Source: Zerene cesonia
Taxonomy: Eukaryota > Arthropoda > Insecta > Lepidoptera > Pieridae
Assembly: GCF_012273895.1 (NCBI RefSeq)
Contig: NC_052103.1
Location: 4,340,001 to 4,404,000, forward strand
Direction: 5' to 3'
DNA length: 64,000 bases
In this document: positions 1 through 11,700 of the stretch, piece by piece
Layout: each line of letters begins with the position of its first letter
Position numbering within the stretch: the stretch's first letter is position 1
Translations under genes and position numbers: made by a program
Notes under the pieces: model-generated
What the model was told of the DNA's origin: nothing
The model's input: the letters and a program-made list of their open reading frames with translations, nothing else
The model's database searches: none

Positions 1-2706
1 AGACAGGCTGTGATAAATTATTGTCATTGAATTGGTCAGTGGGGAGGAGAGAAGGGTTAAAATAAACAATGAAAATTAACAACATACAATAAAAACCGAA
101 TTTCGAGCAGTTGTTAGAAGGCATTACGCATACATTTTCCTTTATATGTTTACACATACAATACAATACGATATTCCAACGTAGTAATGTACATAATATA
201 TATAATTTCAACTCATCTCTTTACAGTTTTCTTGTATATTTAAAAATTTTAATACTAACAGACTCAAATAATACAAAACGATCACATCGTGTGATGCTTA
301 CAAGCAATGTGATATTAGAAATTAAAAAATAATTATTTTCTCAATTAATGATTAGTTTTAACTAAATTTGGATATTTATGACTAAATCGGCGCTAAATTA
401 AATAGTATAGTCGTCTATACACATGACTGGTAAGCTTAGGTGACAAATACAACGTATTAGACCTCTAATAAACAAATAAAATAGCACATTGTTTCCCATT
501 TCGAATGTACACAAACCACACTCGCACCTTACAAAAGTATACTATCTATAGTTAATTATTATATATTATTGTTCTTTATATACACAAACGTCAAGCCGCT
601 AGCCCCAGCGCCGGAAGGCAATATCTTTGCTCACTTATACATGTTAATAATAATAATTAATACACATATATATTTATATTTACAAAACATAATTGGCAGT
701 CGGTTATATTTTTTTTATTAAACAGCACCTGCATTTTGTTATGATCAATAAAGCGTGATTATTAAAATCTAAAAAATCATCTAACGCAAGCATAATAACA
801 TCGTATTACAAAAAAAACTGTCTAAACATCTAATAAACACAGTTCTAGGCCATAAACGAATACGATCAGTCCGCTAGTTAAAAAATTCAACGTACGCTAC
901 AAGAATAAATTGCCCCTAAAAGTAAAAACTAATGATATGAAGATTAAAATTTTGACTATCTAAACTTTAAATAATAACAGTATCGGTCGACGGCGGCTGG
1001 GGCGCGTGGGACGCCAACTCATAATGCCTTTCGTCAAATATCTTAAGCGTACGCTTTGAGGATCAACATTGCTCGGCTACACTACAAAGTTTACCTTACA
1101 ATACCACTTGACGCGTTCATGTCGCTTCGGCAACTTCTCGATCTTGAGTAATGCGAAACTATCAAGATGGAAATTTTACTAAAACAACTATAAACTTATA
1201 ATAGCCTACATTATTATACAAGATAGATTGAGAGAACTAGTAAAGAGAACAACATGCTCTATGTGTGAATTAGCTCCGTCGTCCGTTTGCCGCGCGGACA
1301 TTTAATTTGGACGGTCTAATTTTGATCTTTGAATAAAATTCGTTGATTGAAGCGCGACGTGTCCCGAAATTAAAAGCTGTCGAACAATCTGGAATCACCA
1401 AAACAATTTTTTTCCACCTAAAGAGAACATCGTTAACGGCGGAGCTAATTCGTGTTCGAGTAAAATCTAGTAAAAGCGTCTCTTGTCCACGTTATATAAT
1501 CCACACATTTTTACACACCCTCATTAATATACAAAAAGTTTGCGAGATGCAACAGCGTATATAAATAAAACATTCCTACATTATTTTATGTTTCAAAAAT
1601 CATAAAATTTTCAAATCGTTCAATATAAAACATCGTCAAGATACCGTTACATACACACAAGTAAATCAATAATGGAGTGCAATAAACTTAATGACGTAAT
1701 ATAATAGGAAATGCCCTCAAAATCTTCAAGATATTGGCTACACGAATACTGACATACTCTTGGAAGACAGTTAACAAAAAAATTTAATAAAATTATAAAA
1801 ATTTCTTGTAAAAAACACGTGAGTGCTGTCACAATAAAAACCGTGCAATATTTTACTTTATAGAGAACGAGGTAATGCTTCAAGTTGTGTGATAAGCAAA
1901 CAAGTAAATAAGACACTTGTTTATATGATATAACAGGAGGGCTGTACAGTCTCAGATATAGAATGGAATAAGCAATAGTAAAATGATACAAGATAATGCA
2001 CAAAACGATTTTGAAAAATTCTTACACTCAATAATTTTATAATACCGTTGACAACCCTGTACGGTAAAAACTATGAATATTTTTAATTTTAAAACCACAA
2101 CATTATGAATGAAAGTGAAATACGTAATTGCGTATTCAATGAACCTTTTATTCATCAGTGTATATTTTTATTTTATTAAACAACAAGTTTTGTACACTAG
2201 TACGAATTAAAAATTTTGTGGCAATTGTACTTTTTATCATAGATACGTTGATGGTTAAATGGATGAGATATAAAGTGGCATACTGCATAATTATCTTCAA
2301 CATTCCACTGTAACATTTTCTAAGTATAGCAATCTAGGAGCCACTACTACAAAGCTTTAAAACCGTCTGAGAACTTTAACTAAACCATTATAAGACTTAT
2401 TTATTTGTGTTATCTGCACTCTGAAAGATCACCTTGATGATGAATCACTTTAAAATACACAATGACATGGGAAACTGTTAAATGTGGAATTGTGCAAGAT
2501 AGATGTGAGAAGCCACTTAGAAGCGAGGTAAAATGTCAATTTAAAGTGTTTCGATTTAATGTTTTCTTCATATCGTAAATTATTTGAAGCTAGCAATGCC
2601 AACAAAAATTGTTAACGGATACTAATGGCGTTTTAGTGCTATTACAAGGGTAATTTTTTAAACAGTGATTCGCCTCGTTCTTTATTGAAATGACATAAAG
2701 GTGAAA
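1..2706 (-). other. Tao 3' UTR and downstream sequence
   Basis: This is AT-rich sequence after the Tao stop codon (2707-2709). Minus-strand AATAAA signals (plus-strand 'tttatt') occur at several places, including near 2166-2176, so the message could end there or further left. The open frames of 60-120 codons inside it give T-rich, hydrophobic, unpatterned peptides, and I do not call them genes. No RNA gene or repeat family was recognised. Part of it may belong to the next gene beyond the left edge. Confidence 0.4.
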
Positions 2707-5700
2707 TTAGAGTGAACCCGCAGGAAAGCTTGCTGATGAGTTGCTATGTGCTAGAGACAGCATGGAGCCAGAGAGTGACTGCTCCTCTTCACCGTAGCCC
2801 TCCCGGCTTCCCTCCGCTATCGCCATTGCACTGTAATATTAAATAATTACGAGTTAAGTAGATGAAATGTGAAAATATATCACTCCCTACTTGACAACAT
2901 TAATATCATATATCTCAGTTAACTTTTCTTACAATTGCCTGTCCGCTAAAAGGGAAGGGGAACATCTTTTAAGTCTTTACAATTTTATGCGCAAATACGT
3001 GACCGGTTTGAAGGTTTTCATTCTTAACGCCAAAAAATTTTTACTTATATAGATATGATGTGAAAATGTATGTATGATGATTGTAAAATATTTTTAATAT
3101 TGAAAATTTGTACTAAAAATATCATCATCATACAAGCAGAGCTATGCGGTTTTACATGCAGACGGACCCGCAGAGTAAGTATTTCTATAGCTTATATGTT
3201 ATTCTAGAACAAATGCTACATTAATGCCAAGCATCATCAAAATTCAGTTCGTTCAGTGATTTTCTAACCCCAGACTATTATGTTCACAGTATAAGTGAGA
3301 AGTAATATAACCTGAAGCCGAGGCGCGCGCTCTCGTTGTCGAACTGCTCGAGCTCGCGCTCGTGGCGGTCGTGCAGCATGCGCGTCCGCTCCGCGCGCTC
3401 CGCCACGAACTGCGCGCACTCCGACTCCATCTGAAATACAAACGCATTGCCGTTATTCATATTTTACACAACATTGGCTTGAGTGAAAAACAAGTCTTAT
3501 ACAAGAATAAACTTTAATAATTAATGTAACTGTAAAGTCAATTGGTTGAATACTCACGGAGTTATCGAGTTGGAAAATTAAAAAAAAAATTATATCTTTA
3601 TTTAACAATAACCCAAACTGTCTACGTACCAGCTTTCAAATAAAAAAAGAATCATCAAAATCCCCCAATCACCAGTCACCACCAATAGTTGTCAAATCAC
3701 CCTCAATTTTGGTAACGTCGGTTAGACAAATACCAGACTGTCATCACCAAAAATGAAACACGGCACCGACCTTCTGCTCGAGCAGCGCGCGGCGCACGGC
3801 GACGCGCTCCTCGAGCTCGCGGCGCTCGCGGTTGCGCTGCGCCTCCGCCTGCATCTTGCTCTTGCTCTGGTACGCCGTCAGCATGTCCAGCTCGTGCTCC
3901 AGCTGCATCTTCAGCTGCTGGCACTCCATCTGTAAATGGACGATATTATTTTTAGAATATACTTGCCAATTATGTGTCGTCCATATCATTTGGTTGAACA
4001 GGTTTATTAATTAGTTGTCTTCTGTAATATTTATTTTAACAATGGATTTATCAATCACTTGTTGTATATATCATGGTAAGATAGTTAAACGTCACATTAT
4101 AATAATCTCACTCGCGGGATTGTAATCCTTCGTAAATAATACATAAAATTAGCTTGCAATTTAATGTATTATTTTGAATGAGAATTCATTATTCCCAAAC
4201 ATCCATCTGGTGCAGTTTGCAAGTCGAAAGAGCCCCGCCAGGAAGCAGGCGGATTTTGTTTTTTTAAATAAACTGACCCTAACCTAACCTAACCCACCAT
4301 AATGAATGCCCGTTTTGCAATTTTCACTATGCACAGATTAATAAGTTAGTAGTTATATCTCTCACAGATCACATTTTCTCGTAAACACTGTAGTAAGACT
4401 TGTTTAAGTGGCTAATCAAATAATGACATGTTTAACATGTCCCAGCAGTCAATCTACTCACCATCTGACTCTCGTCCAGACGCACAGTCTGCTTCTGCAA
4501 CATCTCACTAATACTTTGGTCATACTGTTCACCAAGCAACACCAGTTTACGTCGCTTCTCGTCCTTCAATGACTTAATCACTTCTTTTTGTTGTTCCTGC
4601 AAAAAAAAAAAACATTTAAAGGTAAATACAAGAAAATAATAAATTAGTGATTAAATGATTTTTACACAACCACTAAAAAAACTGTGTATAGGAAAGCATA
4701 TTCTTAAAGATAGATATTACCTTAGGCGTCGTTTGTAATATTTGCGCTTTGAGTGCTTTGTACTGACGCGTTTGTATTTTGCATGTTTCTCTAAATTGTT
4801 TACGTATCTGCATTTCTTTTTGCTGTAACAAAAAATACATACAATTTACTAGAGTAAATGATATAAATTTATCATTTAAGTCGATGTTTCATGAACTCAT
4901 GAAATAATTTTTATAATGGCAGATTTCATTCATAGACAACGAAAAACCAAATTCGTATCGAATAGAATAAAAGAAAGTGTTAAAAATATCAATCACCTTT
5001 AGACTCTTGGGTTGCTGTTTGAGCTGTAACGCGTGTTTCTTTCTCAACTCGTGTTCGGCCCTCTGCATGTAGTCGCGCTGATTCGCTAACTCTGTCGCAT
5101 GTTGGTTAGATAACTGTTCTTCCCTGTTATGTAGATATATGTTTAGTTTAGTATTATTGAACCTTCTAGAGCACTCAAACTACATTTAATATAAATGGGA
5201 TGACACGAATTCTTATTAATAATTCATATTATTTCCGTTACATTCTCATAAGAAATTTTCTCATAAGTTTATACTTGGACCAACCGTCGGGACAACGCCC
5301 GGTTGGACGGCCCTAAGTACTGCTGGCGCGATTTAGTGGTGGTCGACCTGCGTGTGCTAAAAGCCAATAATTTGCAAGAGACTGTGCAGGCAAGATTCTC
5401 AGAGAGTTCTCGTTTCGGAGGCCAAGATCCACTTCGAGGTTTCATCGCCACAGGAGTAAATAATTAACTATATAAGATCATTTCATATTTAATGTTGTAA
5501 ATCAAAAACTAATCTCACCTCAATGCATGCACTCCTTTCTGTTGCCGGTACTCCAGCTCCTGTGTCTTTTCGTGATGACGCAGCAACACTGCGTGCGCTT
5601 GTTCCAATTGCTGTTGTCGCTTATTCAGCTCCTGCAAAAATAAACAGGTATGGAAAAATGTTTCATTAACGTCTCAATAACTACATATTGTGTAGTTGAG

Positions 5701-8700
5701 CAATGTACCCAAAATTCCCGGGCAAGTTCACTGCTACGCTCACACGACAATCCCTTTTGCCAAGGAGGTGAACAAAAATAATAATAAACATTATTCTCAT
5801 GTGTTCGATTTAATGCAAGTATCATAAATTTATAAATTATGACGGATTTTATTGTTTAACGCGACGTTTCGAATACTTTACAGCAAGCATGGTCACGGGG
5901 ACTCTAATAATACTACTATAACAAACGTGGCAGTATACACACCTCCCTAAGCAGCTCCTGCTCCTTGTGGTGGAGCGCGAGCATGCGCCGGCGCTTGAAG
6001 CGGCGCAGCTCCAGCTCGAGGTACTCGCGCTGAGACCGCACCAACCGCGCTTCCTCCGCCGCCTCCGCTTGCTTCATGTTGTCCTTTTGTGACCTGACCG
6101 TAAACAACAAATTTATTTTCCTATCAAAAAAATCTACTTTATAATAAGCGCTTATCTGGATACGTCGAGTAAACTGGCGGGGTTCTACCGAGATATAACT
6201 AAGTAATTATAAAAGTACATTTATAGATGCCGAATTAATTTTTAAAACCGATTCCATTGTTCTCAAGTAAAGCCTAATTTTCTTATATTTGGGAATACTA
6301 TATACTGCAATAATACTACATACTGCAACGTCGCGTCCCGTTGTCTCTTAGGCGTGGCGTCGTCCATGCTGAGCTCCTTTTTCCATCTCTCCTTGTTGGC
6401 CTTGTACTCCCGCTTGCGTTGCGCCTCGAACGCCTTCCGCTCTTGCTCCTGTCTCGCCGTGATGTCCTTGATCAGTTTCTTCTCGGCTGCCGCGTTTTGC
6501 TTTTGCTTGCGGTCCAGCTCTTGTATGTGTTTTGTCTGAGAAATTAAACAATTTTTTATTGTTTTCAATGACAATTATTTATTGAGATTGAAGTCTCTAC
6601 TATAATGCTAGTTTTTAGAATTTTCAGATTATCTTATACCTTTAAACGAGCAATTCTTGTATATATATATAATTGGAATCTCGGAATCGGCTCCAACGAT
6701 TTTCATGAAATTTAGTATATAGGGGTTTTCGGGGGCGATAAATCGATCTAGCTAGGAATTTTTTTTAGAAAATGTCATATTCGTGTTTTTTTTTCCCGAC
6801 ATCTATTGGTGAATAATAATACTATTTTGCTTCGTAGATAGCTGGACAACTGAAATAATGTCATATTCGTGTTTTTTTTTCCTGACATCTATTGGTGAAT
6901 AATAATACTATTTTGCTTCGTAGATAGCTGGACAACTGAAATAACCCATAGGCACTTTTTATACCGATATTCCTACGGGATACGGTTACGCAGCACGCTT
7001 ACGCGGTTTCAACCGCGGGTCACAGCTAGTGTTTAACTTAATAAACACTAAAAATATGAAGGTTAGGTTAGAAATATCACTATTAAAAATGTATCACAAT
7101 AGCAGCGAAAAAGAGTAACATTAGAACAAGAATTACCAATCTTAATATTTCTTTATATAACACCTTTTATTTTGTTGCACAGTCTTTCAGCTAATATGTA
7201 ACAAATATGAACTTCCTTATTTCTTTGTCTTTCTTTAGTTCACTTTAGTCCGTCACACCTCTAGTATTCTTGCAACACATAGGAGTGCACAATGTACCTG
7301 CAAGCGCTCGAGATCGCGCGACAGCTGCTGCAGCAACGCGTCGTACTCGCGGTCAAGCTGCGCCTTGTGCGCGTCCACGTCCGCCTTGCAGCGCTCCTCC
7401 AGCTTCAGCAGCGCCGCCTGGTGCTCGCGCCGCATTCGTTTGTAGCCCGACATCTGCTCGTGCATCTCCTGGAACGAAATAGTGCCATTACATACTAATT
7501 ATAATGAAATAATCCCTCTCGGTTACATTTCAAATTTGAAATTAGTGGGTAGATGAAGACTTTCTATCAATGATCCTAATAATACCTGATAAGTTTTGGG
7601 AGTAAAATCTCATATATCGAGGAACTTCGGAAAAACACTTCGGCTCAGAGATCTAAATTTATATGAAGTAAGTAAAAAGGTGGAATTTAATGAATTTCTT
7701 ACTTGATTATGCTCTTTTTGTTGCTTAGTGACAATACTGGTAGTTCTTATTGTAGCAAAGTTATTTGCGCCATGCTCGGACACCAAAGATATCGCGACCG
7801 ACGATACATCTGAAATATATGAGAATTAGAGCAAACATAATAATAATAAATTCAGGGATTATAATATTTCGGCAGATATTGTTATTTATGTGTTTGATGA
7901 AGCTTTAATATGCAACAAGCCATATTTGGAAATAATGTAATTTAAATTGAAAAAAAGAGTTAATCAAATACCACATTGACAGCAACATAAAAAGGTTTTC
8001 TCTTTTCTATTCCACTCGCGTATAACATTTTCAATCACGGACACATCTATGGCACGCATACCTCTATGCGTCTGCCTGCGCTGCGTGTTCCTGTTGTCGT
8101 CGCCGGCGGTGTCGTGCCAGGCGGCGGGCGCGTTCACGTACTCGCGGTACTCGTTCGCCTGCCGCTCGCGCTCCCGCTCGCGCTGCGCCTCGCGTATCGC
8201 CTCCCTGTTCGCGTAGTCGTCGCCGTAGTCGTCGCACAGCGAGTCCCTGTTCGCGTAGTCGCGCAACACCTCCCTGTTCACGTAGTCGTCGTGCGACGCG
8301 GGGCTCTCGCCTCTGCGTAAACACCAACATGAATTATACCAGCGCTTGCGTGCTCTGCAACGATCGGAATACGGCGGGCTAGTGCGGTGCGTGGCGTGCG
8401 TGCCGTGCGGCCAGTGCAAAGCGACTAACATTACTATAATGTACATTATGGATATAGGTTGAACAGCCAGATACAACAATAATATTAAAGTGTATAGATT
8501 TTAAAATTTTCTTTTTTAGATAATATATTCAGGTACATAATTTTAGTGTAAGCAATTTTGTTTTTCATTTCTTTTAACAAGTCACAAATACTGTGCATAA
8601 AAATAAATAAAAAAAAACATATTATATGATCTGGCTGCTTAAACTATATAAGTGCATTGTATTTATTTATTCCTAGTATACTATATTTATTTCTAATATC

Positions 8701-11700
8701 TACAACATTTCGATATTAACAAGACGATTAACTACAGTATTAATAGCAATTCTAATTTAAATTCAGCAACATTTTTTACATCTTTTACATGCAAATAGGT
8801 AATTAAAATTTTATGAACAAAAGAAAGTAATTTTATTTAATTTACTTAATGTTTCTACTTGACTACAATAAACAAGGCTACATACTTATACTAATAACAT
8901 GCATAACTAATAAATAATTGTGCAAATAACACGAAAGCAATGAACAAAAAGCAGAATTAAATAGATAATGCACAAGATTGTAAGCTATACCTTGTTTGAT
9001 GAGATGGTTGGTGATTGTACTGCTGGTAAACGGGTTGTTGTTGATTCTGGTGATTAGCGTTCATCTGAAAATGATAATAAATCGATTTTTTTAAACTATG
9101 CTTTTTACTGTGATAACTTATAAAATATCTACTATGCAATATATCTTTTATACAATTAGATCATACTTAAGTAATTGAACAATATTCTGTCTAATAAAAT
9201 GATGATTATGCTAAGTCATAGTATAATTTGCAAGGTGGATTGAGTAGGGTTTAGTTTCACAATTCGAATGCGAGCAAAGGTTATTATAATAATTAAATAG
9301 AATGTGGCTCACTGCATGAGGTCTCCTCCTCAGGCTGCCGGAGGACGAGCTCTGGCTGGAGGCGCCGGCCGCGCTGTGCTCCGACGTCGCAGAATTCGAC
9401 TTGGAACTGTCGCCGCCTGACGGCTCCTCTGGTGTTTCCTCACTATCACCTGTGTTCATCGATTGAAATTAGTATGAATATTATTTTAAACTAGCGGTCC
9501 GCCCCGGCTTCGCCCTTGGTACATATATAGCCTTTCTCAATAAATGAGCTATCTAACTCTGAAAGAATTTTTCATATCAAACCAGTAGTTCCTGAGATTA
9601 GTGCGTTCAAACAAACTCTTCAGCTTTTTAATATTAGAACAGATGCATCTTTCACATCCAATTCTATAAGTATATAAGTAATTTAAATTTAGTAATCAAT
9701 GGTTTTATGCGCTATGTAATACAATGAAGAGATAGCATTGTACATCTCTAATAGCAGTGAATTTCTAAACCTAAGTATAAGATTAAGCTCTTAATTACCT
9801 TTTCTAAGTGATTAGACAGAATGCAAAGTTGCAAACTCCATGGATTTATAAAAAATTGTGAAGTAATGTTATGTACCAATTCTCTAACATCAAATAGCTT
9901 AAAATATAATAAAAAAACTTATTGTTATTTTAATTACAAAAACCTCACCGATAGCACTCTCATTGTCCCCATCGACCATTAGTATCTTCTTCATCTTGCG
10001 GTAGTTCAAGTTGTCCAGATCTCGCACGGCCGCCTTGGTTCGCTGTATGAGGTCGACGAGCACGTTGGGCGAGCGCGGCCGCGTGATGTAAGGATGCGAC
10101 AGCAGTTTGGTGGACGATGGCCGGTCCGGCGGGTTCTTCTGCAGGCACGCCTCCACAAAGTAGCGGAACGTGTCGGTCCATTCTGGCGCCTACCATATAC
10201 GATTCAACATTGTATATTTTAAAAAGACCCAATGTATAGTGAAAATTAATAAAAAAAAACAAACTAAAAATAAAAAAAAAACTGTGGGAAATTTATAAAA
10301 AGATTTTCAATTCAACTTACTTGTAGAGTAGGGGAGTCATTTTGTGCAATATGATATAATGCTGACATTGCATTCATATTGAAATATGGCGGTTTCCGTT
10401 CAGCTAACTCAATACATGTTATACCGAGAGACCATACATCCACCTATACAAAAAAAAAAAAAAAAAAATCAATAAGTCATATTGTTCCATGATCAATTTT
10501 AGTCATTTTTCGTACTGATTAGATAATTACCTTTCCGTCGTACTCTCCTTCATCCATGGCCAATATAACTTCAGGCGCCATCCAATAAGGCGTGCCAACG
10601 AAACTGTTCGCCGGGCACTTAATACTTGCGCTTCCAAAGTCGGCCAGCTTCACAGTACCATTCTCGGTAAGAAGAATATTACCAGCTTTGATATCACGAT
10701 GTATTCTACCGAGACTGTGGAGGTAGGATAAGCCGCATACTACGCCTTCGCATATTGCAGCAATTTCTTCTTCACGTAAAGGTCGCTTATGAACCTATAA
10801 GATAAAATTCAATAATATTTTTTTATTCAAACTTCGCTCATGTTCACTGCACGTTATCGCGTAAGAGTCATACATGATTGCAGTACCTATTTCATTCAGG
10901 TATCTCAAGTCTATGTTATTTTACAATGTTCACAAAAATTTATTCAGTGGCCGCTTAGCAGATAGACAAATGTACTTCCGCATTTATAATAACAATTAAA
11001 AAATTACTTAAAAAGTCGTCTGATTATATTTTTTATCACGAACATACTTATTACGAAAAAATTTTCGTATCAATTTACATATTCGTATTTTTTATACTTT
11101 CATATCCCTTACATACATAAATTTAAAGGTGGGAAACGAAAGGATGTTGTATTACACGTCCAATTCAACTGACCAGTTCTACTGACAGCTGATTTTAATA
11201 TACGAAATAACTTCGACTTTTGATGGCAATATAACAATTTAATAAATTGAAAATTTCACATGACCAAAATGAATATTCCGTAATAATATGATAAAGATAA
11301 CTATAGATATATATCTGACGCACTAAATATGAAGGCGGTTCAATGACTCAAAAAGGTATAGTGATTGTCCCAATATTAGATTACAATTTTCGTAGAAATG
11401 ATGATTATATTTTGACTGCCAAGCTTAAATAGATTTATTAGTTTTATTTCGGTTAATTCGCAATTTCCTAATCAAGTGTTTACGGATTTTCTAGTTCCGA
11501 TTAAATGCAAATTCGTATGCAAACGCTGGCTACATTAGGAATAGAAACTCAATGTCTCTGAACCGTATACAATAACGGATCGACGCGGAAATATTTTTTT
11601 ACACCTATGTTTTTCACAGAAATCAATAAAAGCTATGAAGAACAACACAATAGTTACACTTTCTCATAAGGCTTGGCTTGCATGTTTAATTTTTATCTAC

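Noticed and set aside
1647..2003. Minus-strand 118-codon frame
   Set aside because: Lies in the Tao 3' UTR. The peptide is T-codon-driven hydrophobic sequence without domain or signal-peptide organisation, and it overlaps another chance frame at 1952-2155.
4278..4294. Interstitial telomere
   Set aside because: Only about three CCTAA units, embedded in an ordinary intron; easily due to chance or part of a dispersed repeat.
8066..8320. Plus-strand open frame of 84 codons (Val/Leu/Ala-rich)
   Set aside because: It is the antisense of a GC-rich Tao exon. The Val/Leu runs come from reading Asp/Tyr/Glu/Arg codons backwards.
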